A DNA stretch of 63,832 nucleotides from Chitinophagaceae bacterium. GTDB taxonomy: Bacteria > Bacteroidota > Bacteroidia > Chitinophagales > Chitinophagaceae. The position numbers and the translations under genes are program-made. Position 1 is the stretch's first letter, and every line of letters begins with the position of its first letter. Positions 1-8,816 of this stretch are shown piece by piece. The stretch covers positions 1-63,832 of the forward strand of contig CANGOX010000009.1 of the NCBI GenBank assembly GCA_947455605.1, written 5' to 3'. The notes under the pieces are model-generated. The model did no database searches. It had not been told where the DNA came from and worked only from the letters and a program-made list of their open reading frames with translations.

Positions 1-435
1 GGAGGGGGCTTCCCTGATTTTTATCAGTCCGACAGAACCATTCAGCAATTAAAAAATGCAGGCGGCATGCGCTTGATCTTACATGAAACTGCCGCTTTGG
101 GTATTATTAAATATGATGCAGATGTGAAAGATCTTTCCTCGGAAGCTGAAGTTTTGTCAAGAGACCAGAACAATTATATTGATGAGGTACTTAAAGTGTG
201 GAGCGTTAATAAAATGTATAAAGAGGCGGGGGTTAACTCCTGGGTTAAAAGTTGGAAAGTGGGTATTCATCATAATTACTGGCTCACAAAAGATCCCGTG
301 GCATTTGAATTTTTGTTCAACCGACTTGCCAATTATAATGATGCAACTTTTCGTATGGAACGTAATTGCAGGAACATGAAAACAAAAGCGATTCATTTAA
401 TAGCGTTGTTGAAAAAAGAATATAGCCTGGAATAA
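1..435 (+). CDS. C-terminal part of a DUF6090-like protein (5' end outside window)
   Basis: The frame is open from base 1, so the gene begins before the window; 144 residues are visible to the TAA at 433-435. The segment near the start (FYQSDRTIQQLKNAGGMRLI) resembles the middle of Bacteroidota DUF6090-type proteins, which usually carry one N-terminal membrane helix followed by a helical periplasmic part. No catalytic motif is visible, and the function of that family is unknown. An internal ATG at 67 exists, but the good similarity upstream of it argues that it is not the true start. The family call is from memory of the motif, not a search. Confidence 0.6.
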   Translation, partial: GGGFPDFYQSDRTIQQLKNAGGMRLILHETAALGIIKYDADVKDLSSEAEVLSRDQNNYIDEVLKVWSVNKMYKEAGVNSWVKSWKVGIHHNYWLTKDPVAFEFLFNRLANYNDATFRMERNCRNMKTKAIHLIALLKKEYSLE

Positions 436-805
436 TGTTTCGTTATACCGAATGCGCCATATCGATTTAATTCTCCGCAGGGTCTACTTTTAATAAGAAA
501 AAAGCAAGAAAGTTCCCCGCAGATGTCTCTCGGTAGAGGACTCTGCGGATTCGGAGCGCTTAACATATACTATTTGTAAATGATTACTTTGAAATCCTAA
601 GCGCAGAGTCCCTATCGGAGACGCTGCGAAGAACAGAATAGTAAAACGCTCTTGTGCTCTCAACAATCGCAAAAGCTTTGCGGACGTAATTCTGTTAGGC
701 TTTAAGTTCTTAACTTGTACTTTTATTTCTTTACTGCTTTAGTTCCTGGCTGTACAAGTAACCAAACAAACAACCTTCTGATTTACTATTAAAAACATAC
801 ATTAA
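436..805. other. Intergenic region with a large inverted repeat
   Basis: This 370-bp gap separates the DUF6090-like gene from the decarboxylase-like gene. It holds the imperfect palindrome listed separately at 518-628. The rest is A+T-rich, with no convincing ORF, and presumably holds the promoter for the downstream pair. I could not find a good TAnnTTTG element in it. Confidence 0.6.
518..628. repeat. Imperfect inverted repeat, about 30-bp arms
   Basis: The left arm at 518-547 and the right arm at 602-628 are near-reverse complements; both contain GTCTC, a CGGTAG/CGATAG-like core and GGACTCTGCG. The spacer is about 54 bp and A+T-rich. The structure would fold as a long hairpin. It resembles the intergenic repeats common in Bacteroidota genomes; only this copy is seen in the window. 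Confidence 0.6.
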
Positions 806-1135
806 ATGGACAAGGAAGAAAATAAAACAGCTGCACAAAAAATGTTAGGCAACTTTGCACCCAACCTTTTGCGCTATACCGACGATGTACTTTTTGGCGA
901 TCTATGGGAAGGAAAAGAACTTTCACGTCGTGAAAGGAGCTTAATTACGGTTGCAGCTTTGGTTGCCGGCGAACATTCAGGACAACTAAAATTTCATTTA
1001 AATTTTGCAAAAGAACACGGATTGACCGAAGAAGAACTAAAAGAGGTCATTACTCATTTAGCATTTTATACGGGCTGGCCAAAAGCCATGACTGCGATAA
1101 TGATCGCAAAAGAGGCTTTTGAAAATGAAAAATAA
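806..1135 (+). CDS. Carboxymuconolactone decarboxylase-family protein
   Basis: A 109-residue protein of the AhpD/CMD fold. The sequence shows the typical C-terminal half of the gamma-carboxymuconolactone decarboxylase group: LSRRERSLITVAALVA, then GEHSGQLKFHL and ITHLAFYTGWPKAM. The CxxC pair of AhpD-type alkyl hydroperoxidases is absent, so peroxidase activity through a disulfide is not expected. In Bacteroidota such genes often sit next to oxidoreductases or acetyltransferases of unknown pathway. Its stop lies just before the next gene's start, so the two are probably co-transcribed. The true substrate is unknown. Confidence 0.85.
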   Translation: MDKEENKTAAQKMLGNFAPNLLRYTDDVLFGDLWEGKELSRRERSLITVAALVAGEHSGQLKFHLNFAKEHGLTEEELKEVITHLAFYTGWPKAMTAIMIAKEAFENEK

Positions 1136-1151
1136 TATGCATCAAAACAAC

Positions 1152-1703
1152 ATGTCAATTTTTGAGAGAATGCTAAAAGGAGGACTCATTCCTTTTACTG
1201 ATCCTGAATATCCAAAAATATTTGAAGAGGTTTCTAAAACCATTCATTTATCGGTTGCGCTTAATACGTCAACAACTATTGAACAAATCAGAGAACGCCT
1301 GGGTGAAATTATTGGACAACCAATTGATAAGAGTACAACGATCTTCACACCCTTTCACACCAACTTTGGAAGGCATATTCAGATCGGTAAAAATGTATTT
1401 ATCAATCATGCCTGTACCTTTTTAGATCTTGGTGGAATTGTAATTGAAGACGATGTACTTATTGGACCTAAAGTAAGTATCATTACAGAAAATCACCCCG
1501 TAAATCCTGATGAACGTAAAATGCTTGACCTTAAATCGGTAACCATCAAGCGCAATGCGTGGATAGGGGCAAATGCAACAATACTTCCCGGAGTAACTAT
1601 TGGCGAAAATTCAGTTGTTGCAGCGGGTGCGGTAGTAACTAAGAACGTTTCAGCGAATACAGTTGTAGCAGGAATACCAGCCAGGATGATCAAGAAAATT
1701 TGA
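1152..1703 (+). CDS. Sugar O-acetyltransferase-like protein (left-handed beta-helix)
   Basis: A hexapeptide-repeat acyltransferase of the maltose/galactoside O-acetyltransferase type. The hexapeptide repeats run through the C-terminal two thirds (IGKNVFINHACTFLDLGGIVIEDDVLIGP, then ENHPV, then IGANATILPGVTIGENSVVAAGAVVTKNV and AGIPARMI). The expected catalytic His is in the ENHPV segment. The family acetylates sugars or glycan building blocks with acetyl-CoA. In-frame ATGs lie at 1119, 1137 and 1152. I chose 1152 because family members begin about there and because 1119 lies inside the preceding gene. The longest form would be 194 residues. Probably an operon with the CMD-family gene. Confidence 0.85.
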   Translation: MSIFERMLKGGLIPFTDPEYPKIFEEVSKTIHLSVALNTSTTIEQIRERLGEIIGQPIDKSTTIFTPFHTNFGRHIQIGKNVFINHACTFLDLGGIVIEDDVLIGPKVSIITENHPVNPDERKMLDLKSVTIKRNAWIGANATILPGVTIGENSVVAAGAVVTKNVSANTVVAGIPARMIKKI

Positions 1704-2114
1704 AGTGTGAAATATCTTTTTGTTCTTCCAAGGGTGTTCAGATAAAAATTATTTCCCCGCGGAGAACTTCGCGCCATTCGCCCGTCATTGCGAGGAACGA
1801 AGCAATCTGTGGATTGCACTATCTGTGTGACCGCTAATCCGAAACCTCTCTCAAATAGCCGTTTCGCCGAACGATAACCCACAGTTTGCTTCTCCCGGCT
1901 AAGCCGGGATCGTAATGACGGGGGGCCGTACAAACAAATCCTGCTCATTACTTGAAAATATCATTTAGCCACTGTATATTGAGTGAGCAACTGTACTTTG
2001 GCTAAGCGGAAGTCGTTCCCCCCAACGGCATAAGCCTTTCCGTTAGCCTTCTTGGATATCCCCTATTCGCTCAATACATTCATTTCGTATTATTTATCAA
2101 TCTAAATCAATACT
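1704..2114. other. Intergenic region carrying a 138-bp repeat
   Basis: This 411-bp gap contains the first copy of the 138-bp interspersed palindromic repeat (1783-1920), followed by about 190 bp with no ORF. The leader and promoter of the membrane protein gene at 2115 should be within 1921-2114. A minus-strand ORF across 1493-1948 is an artefact of the repeat and the antisense of the acetyltransferase. Confidence 0.7.
1783..1920 (+). repeat. 138-bp MITE-like repeat, copy 1
   Basis: The element starts CGTCATTGCGAGGAACGAAG and ends with a CCCGGCTAAGCCGGG mini-hairpin and CGTAATGACG, so the ends are inverted repeats. The central part is the reverse complement of the matching part of copy 2 at 2870-3007 with about ten mismatches. 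Together the two copies flank one gene in opposite orientation. Short, palindromic, non-coding and dispersed, it fits a MITE or REP-like element; no target-site duplication was evident. Confidence 0.75.
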
Positions 2115-2834
2115 ATGGCTACCCTGCAGAAAGCAAATACAGCACAATCCAATATTGTATTTCTGTTTATCGGTATCTGGCTTTGTGCCATTATCGGGTT
2201 TCATAATACCTATACCGTTAACTTTCCCCATTTCAAAGGTTTTCAATGGGAGCAGCATTTTCACGGGGCCATGTTAATGAGCTGGTTTCTCATGCTCATC
2301 ATTCAACCCCTGTTGATCCGGTTTCATAAACCACAGATCCATCGCAGCTTGGGTAAGATCAGTTATGTGCTGGCGCCATTGGTTTGCTATTCTGTTTTTT
2401 TGGTAACCCGCATGGTGTATTTACGCGAATCGGCCATCAGGCCGCAGGATAGTGTACTGGGCCAGCTTTCGCTCGATATACCTACGATATTTATTTTTGG
2501 TTTATTCTTTATACTCGCTATGATTAACAGAAAGGACTCTGCGGTACATATGCGTTATATGGTGGCCACTTCTTTATTAATGATTGGCCCTGGGCTTGGC
2601 CGGGCGCTCATCATTTTTGGCGGGATGCCTTTTCCGGTTGCCGTAACTGCAGTATATTATGTTTCAGAGATCATCGCCGTACTTTTTTTACTAAACGATA
2701 TCCGGAAAGGAAATAACGTAAAACCCTTTGTAACCATTGTAACGGTTCTTTTGCTTAACCATGTATGTTGGGCATTTCAAAGTGCGGCCTGGTGGCAATC
2801 CATCGCCAAATGGTTTGTAACACATGCTTTCTGA
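2115..2834 (+). CDS. Multi-pass membrane protein of unknown function
   Basis: A 239-residue, strongly hydrophobic protein with about seven predicted membrane segments. Histidines lie at helix edges: EQHFHGAMLMSW near residue 48 and a second region containing IHRSLGKISY near 76. This pattern resembles haem- or DUF2306-like membrane proteins, but it is not specific. It has no recognisable signature that fixes a function. The gene stands alone between two inverted copies of a 138-bp repeat, so it might have moved or been bracketed by element insertion. I would call it a conserved hypothetical membrane protein. Confidence 0.75.
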   Translation: MATLQKANTAQSNIVFLFIGIWLCAIIGFHNTYTVNFPHFKGFQWEQHFHGAMLMSWFLMLIIQPLLIRFHKPQIHRSLGKISYVLAPLVCYSVFLVTRMVYLRESAIRPQDSVLGQLSLDIPTIFIFGLFFILAMINRKDSAVHMRYMVATSLLMIGPGLGRALIIFGGMPFPVAVTAVYYVSEIIAVLFLLNDIRKGNNVKPFVTIVTVLLLNHVCWAFQSAAWWQSIAKWFVTHAF

Positions 2835-2869
2835 GGGTTGAATTAATGAAAGTGTAACGATCCTTTCTC

Positions 2870-3007
2870 CGTCATTGCGAGGAACGAAGCAAACTGTGGA
2901 TTATCGTTCGGTGAAACTACTATTTGAGATAGGTTTCGGATTAGCAGTCACACAAATAGTGCAATCCACAGATTGCTTCTCCCGGCTTAGCCGGGATCGC
3001 AATAACG
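2870..3007 (-). repeat. 138-bp MITE-like repeat, copy 2 (opposite orientation)
   Basis: Same length as copy 1 and in reverse orientation: its internal sequence (AAACTGTGGATTATCGTTCGG and onwards) is the reverse complement of copy 1. Both outer ends still read CGTCATTGCGA and CGTTATTGCGA because the termini are themselves inverted repeats. It ends 57 bp from the katG stop codon, so it may also act as a transcript-end hairpin for the genes on either side. Confidence 0.75.
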
Positions 3008-3064
3008 TAAAAAAAGCGGCCCGTTTCCGGACCGCCTTTATAACGATATAGTTAAGCCGGTAAA

Positions 3065-5305
<2,241 letters not shown>

Positions 5306-5326
5306 TTATCACGGAATTGCCCATTT

Positions 5327-5367
5327 ATTTTATCTATTTAATTGATATACTCATAGATAAAATCTAT
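5327..5367. promoter_or_regulatory. Candidate peroxide-response operator upstream of katG
   Basis: A perfect 11-bp inverted repeat, ATTTTATCTAT at 5327-5337 and ATAGATAAAAT at 5353-5363, separated by 15 bp. The right part also reads ATAG-N7-CTAT (5353-5367), which is one half of the classical OxyR tetranucleotide pattern; the left half does not fit that pattern well. It lies 61-101 bp before the katG start codon, in the divergent promoter region. An OxyR or another dimeric regulator is inferred, not shown. Confidence 0.45.
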
Positions 5368-5398
5368 AAGGCCTGAAAACCTCGGGCCTGTGTGTTTC

Positions 5399-5481
5399 GC
5401 TAAGAGAAGAACGGAGGGAGAGAGAAAAAGAGGGGTTCTTATATTTGAAAGACGCTCTTTTTCTTCTGGCCCTCTCTTAGC
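5399..5481. repeat. Imperfect inverted repeat in the katG divergent region
   Basis: GCTAAGAGA at 5399-5407 pairs with TCTCTTAGC at 5473-5481, and the inner arms are purine-rich on one side and pyrimidine-rich on the other (AAAAAGAG against CTCTTTTT). It could form a long hairpin between the two divergent genes. Whether it is a terminator, an attenuator or a dispersed repeat is unclear. The 5267-5565 gap holds no gene. Confidence 0.45.
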
Positions 5482-5565
5482 AAAATAAAAGCCGTAGCGC
5501 ATGTGTCGCAAGGCAGAACCGTGTTCTATTTTAATAAGTATATTTAAACATACAATACACTCATC

Positions 5566-6048
5566 ATGAAAAACATGGTCCGCAACACATTCCTTTTATT
5601 CTTTCTGTTTTCCTGCCTCCAAGCGGCTGCACAATCCAGAGAGGAGGCCGATAAAAAGATCATCACCGAAAAAGTGAATCATTTTTTTGAAGCCCTCGAA
5701 AAAAAAGATACGGTCTTATACAGCAGCATTGTAATGCCCGATGCGCAGATTTGGGTGGTACGTAAATTGAACGATACGCTACGCAACCCGATGCGCAGTT
5801 TTAGTGAGGACTTCAAAAGGTTGGCTGTTATGAAAGAAACGATTGAGGAAAAACCCTTTAAGTATACTATTTCCATACACAATGATATTGCTGTAGTGTG
5901 GGCACCCTATACGCTAAGTCTCAGTGGCAAGTTCTCACACTGCGGTATTGATGTGTTCACCCTGTTGAATACACGTGAAGGCTGGAAAATAGTGAGTACC
6001 GTTTATTCGGTAGAGCCGGGTGGTTGTGCGGAGATTCAGAAATTATAA
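5566..6048 (+). CDS. Secreted NTF2/SnoaL-like protein
   Basis: A 160-residue protein with a Sec signal peptide ending near residue 22 (LQAAAQ). The mature part has the helix and curved-sheet pattern of the NTF2-like superfamily: KVNHFFEALEKKDTVLYSSIV, then a core, ending GWKIVSTVYSVEP. Members in Bacteroidota are periplasmic and mostly uncharacterised. Two cysteines (FSHCGID, GGCAE) could form a disulfide in the periplasm. It is followed by another small secreted protein in the same direction 98 bp downstream. No catalytic function can be assigned. Confidence 0.75.
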   Translation: MKNMVRNTFLLFFLFSCLQAAAQSREEADKKIITEKVNHFFEALEKKDTVLYSSIVMPDAQIWVVRKLNDTLRNPMRSFSEDFKRLAVMKETIEEKPFKYTISIHNDIAVVWAPYTLSLSGKFSHCGIDVFTLLNTREGWKIVSTVYSVEPGGCAEIQKL

Positions 6049-6146
6049 CACGCTTGTCTGACCCCCGTTCAAACTTTTCCTTTCTGCAAAAAAGCTTACC
6101 TTAAAGCAGGCAAAAATTTTCATTCATACTTCATCAACCATTACAT

Positions 6147-6518
6147 ATGAAAAAGCTATTCTCTCTTTGTATCCTGTCAATTGCTTTGTTGTTGATCACC
6201 AACAATCGTATTAACGCACAACAGCCGGTTACTGTAAAAGGAACCTGGAACATGAGTGTTGAAACGTCTGCCGGCAGCGGTTCGCCAACGTTTGAACTCA
6301 AGCACCTCACAGACTCAACACTTGAAGGGACCTATCGCGGCTCTTTGGGCGAAACAACCTTAAAGGGAACACTCAAAGGAAATAAAATTTATATCGTGTT
6401 TACTGTAAGTGGTATTGATATCGAATACACAGGAACCGTAGACGGCGACACCATGAAGGGCACAGTAGTGTTGGGAACCATGGGTGATGGAACTTTTACG
6501 GGAACAAGGAAAAAATAA
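6147..6518 (+). CDS. Small secreted beta-rich protein of unknown function
   Basis: A 123-residue protein with a signal peptide (cleavage near NAQQ, residue 25). The mature part is made of short alternating strands with many Gly and Thr residues: GTWNMSVET, LEGTYRGSLG, LKGTLKGNKI, YTGTVDGDTMKGTV, GTFTGTRKK. This is like a small lipocalin-type barrel, seen often as a stand-alone or C-terminal module in Bacteroidota hydrolases. Its ligand is unknown. It is convergent with the NRAMP gene, whose stop is only 20 bp away. Confidence 0.7.
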   Translation: MKKLFSLCILSIALLLITNNRINAQQPVTVKGTWNMSVETSAGSGSPTFELKHLTDSTLEGTYRGSLGETTLKGTLKGNKIYIVFTVSGIDIEYTGTVDGDTMKGTVVLGTMGDGTFTGTRKK

Positions 6519-6538
6519 ATAGCAGCCGGGTTACAAAA

Positions 6539-7819
6539 TCACTTAATCTGAAAATACAATAAGGCCACCGCTGCAGCCGTCATCACCAGCAAGGTAAACC
6601 CACCCAGTATGTTGGACAGTTTTGAATTGGTGTGCTCGCCCATGATCGCTTTGTTATTGGCGATATGGAGTATGATGGCGATGAGCACGGGCGCAGTGAG
6701 TCCATACAAAATAGCTGTATAGATCAACGCCTGAATAGGCGTGATGCCCACAAAATTTAGTGAGAGTCCTACCAGCAGTGAAAGGATAATGGACACATAA
6801 AATAATTTTGCCTGCGGAAATTTTTTATCCAGTCCGGCATCCCATCCAAAAGTTTCTGCCAGCATATAGGATTGCGATCCGGCCAATACCGGTATGGCCA
6901 GAAAGCCGGTTCCGATCACGCCTATCGCAAAAAAGAGATAGGTGAATTTACCCGCCAGCGGCTCTAATGCTTTGGCCGCCTGGTCTACCGTGTCTATCTG
7001 ATGAACTCCCCCTTTGAATAAAACGGTGCCAGCAGTAAGAATAATAAAGAACATAACCAGGTTAGAAAAAGCCATGCCAAAATTCACATCCATTTTCATA
7101 TCATCCAGCACCCGCTTGTTCACCACCACTTTTCTTTTTTGGTGCGCAATATCTTCTGCTTCCATCGTAGCCTGCCAGAAAAATAAATAAGGAGAGATGG
7201 TTGTTCCCAGTATCCCCACCAATATCGCCAGAAATTCTTTGTTGAAATGAATGGTAGGTATGAAAGCATGTTTTAGAATATCTAACCAGTCTTCTTTTAC
7301 CATAAAAGGAACCAACACATATAATAACAAAGAGAGACAAAGCCATTTTAGAATTTTGGCCAGCTGCTGGTAAGGATATTTAATGATCACAAACATCAGT
7401 ATGCCCGTAACGGCCACGCAATAGATGTCTTCCGGAATACCGGGATACAGCATATGCGCCACAGAGCCCATACTCTGAATATCAGATCCGATATTTAAGG
7501 TGATGGCCGGAAAACCAAACAGCAACATCAGGTACAACACCGGTTTGGGGTAGTGTTCTTTTAAAGTAACCGTTAACCCGCGGGAAGTAACCAGGCCAAT
7601 CCTTGCACACATAGCCTGTATAGCCGCCATCATAGGGAAAGAGATCAACGCAGTCCATAAAGTTGCATAGCCAAACTGTGCTCCTGCCTGCGAATACGTA
7701 GCAATACCGGATGGGTCATCATCACTCGCACCGGTAACCAGGCCGGGACCCAGGATCTTCAGGAATTTTTTCCAGCGTGATTTTTTTATAGGGACACTAT
7801 CGTTCTTGGGATCCAGCAT
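6539..7819 (-). CDS. NRAMP-superfamily transporter with atypical metal-site motifs
   Basis: A 426-residue inner-membrane protein with about eleven helices, of the NRAMP/SLC11 fold (ILGPGLVTGASDDDPSGIATYSQAG at residues 22-46). Canonical proton-coupled Mn2+/Fe2+ carriers bind metal through DPGN in helix 1 and A-x-M-P-H in helix 6. Here these read D35-P36-S37-G38 and T-I-S209-P210-Y211, so the Asn, the Met and the His are all missing. This variant is a recognised divergent branch in bacteria, but its ion is uncertain; Mg2+-type NRAMP relatives have also lost the Met. Annotate as divalent-metal-transporter-like. Terminators flank the neighbouring genes. Confidence 0.88.
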   Translation of the reverse strand: MLDPKNDSVPIKKSRWKKFLKILGPGLVTGASDDDPSGIATYSQAGAQFGYATLWTALISFPMMAAIQAMCARIGLVTSRGLTVTLKEHYPKPVLYLMLLFGFPAITLNIGSDIQSMGSVAHMLYPGIPEDIYCVAVTGILMFVIIKYPYQQLAKILKWLCLSLLLYVLVPFMVKEDWLDILKHAFIPTIHFNKEFLAILVGILGTTISPYLFFWQATMEAEDIAHQKRKVVVNKRVLDDMKMDVNFGMAFSNLVMFFIILTAGTVLFKGGVHQIDTVDQAAKALEPLAGKFTYLFFAIGVIGTGFLAIPVLAGSQSYMLAETFGWDAGLDKKFPQAKLFYVSIILSLLVGLSLNFVGITPIQALIYTAILYGLTAPVLIAIILHIANNKAIMGEHTNSKLSNILGGFTLLVMTAAAVALLYFQIK

Positions 7820-7868
7820 AGTTCAATCGGGAACCAATACGGCATTGAGTAATTCCGTTCGTTACATA

Positions 7869-7908
7869 AAAATACGCTTTCTCCAACTGTTCAGAGAAAG
7901 CGTATTTT
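7869..7908 (-). terminator. Intrinsic terminator after the DUF4136 lipoprotein gene
   Basis: A perfect 15-bp stem, AAAATACGCTTTCTC at 7869-7883 and its complement at 7894-7908, with a 10-nt loop. Read on the minus strand it follows the stop codon at 7935 and ends in TTTT. It insulates the lipoprotein gene from the NRAMP gene. Confidence 0.85.
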
Positions 7909-7934
7909 ATACTGCCGGCTTGCTGTAAGGGATG

Positions 7935-8519
7935 CTAACTCAGTTTTTTCAGGATCGCTTTTACATTCTCATCAATTTCTTTATCCGTCATTCTCCGTCC
8001 ATTCACTTCTGAGCTGGTCCATCCCTGCCAGATGGTCTTTTCATTTGCTGCGTTCATCATGGTGAGGGTTATGGTTCCTTCTTTCACGGTTTCTGTGCGG
8101 TTATCATATCCCAGAAATTGAGAAGGATAATATACGGGCACAAATCGTCTGCTGTAAGGATTATAGAAATAGCGCGTAGTGGGCATCGAATATACCGGGT
8201 CGCTCACTTTCCTGTTTTCTTTTTGTACATCCATATCATACACCAGCACCACATCGGGGTTGTTCTTTACTTCCCTCCATCCGTTCTGTTGCAGGTTACG
8301 GTTGATACTTTCGCGGATCTTCCTGTCTACCAGATCATTCACTTTTTGTTTTTTTGGAGTACTGTCCTTTTGCGTTCCTTCTACCCAGGCATAGGTTCTT
8401 ATTTTGCTGAAATCAAACTGGTTGTCTTTTTGAACAAAAGCCTGCCTTCCGCAACTGGTAAGCAGAAACAGGATGAACAGACTCAACACAATACCTAATA
8501 TGCATGTTGTCTTTTTCAT
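7935..8519 (-). CDS. DUF4136 lipoprotein
   Basis: A 194-residue predicted lipoprotein: MKKTTCILGIV start, hydrophobic helix, lipobox ending at Cys23 (LLTSCGR). The mature part fits DUF4136, with the FDFSKIRTYAWVEG entry, a region on the denominator VDRKIRESINRNLQQNGW, then VVLVYDMDV, and the final GTITLTMMNAANEKTIWQGW and DEIDENVKAILKKL-like end. The family is periplasmic or outer-membrane and its role is unknown. The start at 8519 was preferred over 8549 because it begins directly at the signal peptide. It has its own terminator. Confidence 0.85.
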   Translation of the reverse strand: MKKTTCILGIVLSLFILFLLTSCGRQAFVQKDNQFDFSKIRTYAWVEGTQKDSTPKKQKVNDLVDRKIRESINRNLQQNGWREVKNNPDVVLVYDMDVQKENRKVSDPVYSMPTTRYFYNPYSRRFVPVYYPSQFLGYDNRTETVKEGTITLTMMNAANEKTIWQGWTSSEVNGRRMTDKEIDENVKAILKKLS

Positions 8520-8640
8520 AACTGATAATTTATAGGTGAAACAATACACCTACTATCATCCAATCTGCGTGCCAGTAAGTCTTAACGTAGGGATAAAGAT
8601 TTGTGAAGGGGGCGTTAAACCCTCCCCGCCCTCCGCTGGG

Positions 8641-8674
8641 CCGCTTGGGCACCCGCTCCCTGGGAGGGAGGGGG
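8641..8674. repeat. GC-rich inverted-repeat patch in an intergenic gap
   Basis: The 297-bp gap 8520-8816 contains a G+C-rich stretch near 8618-8676 where CCCTCCC-type and GGGAGGG-type runs face each other around a GGGCACCCGCTCCCTGGG centre. It is unlike the A+T-rich surroundings, and gives the only ORF in the gap (8536-8793), which is not protein-like. It is most likely a dispersed repeat. The rest of the gap is A+T-rich and presumably holds the promoter for the peptidase at 8817. Confidence 0.4.
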
Positions 8675-8816
8675 ATTTTATTGCTTGGATACTCACTACT
8701 TACCGCTCACGAGAAAGGCCCTTGCTGATCAGCTTATATACAATCATTCCCTTTTCACATAAAAAAAACCCGCACCCTTACAATAAATATTAAATTACTC
8801 TTTCAAACTATTTGCT

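Noticed and set aside
1493..1948. A 151-codon ORF on the minus strand across the first 138-bp repeat
   Set aside because: It lies antisense to the acetyltransferase and through a repeat; the composition is not protein-like.
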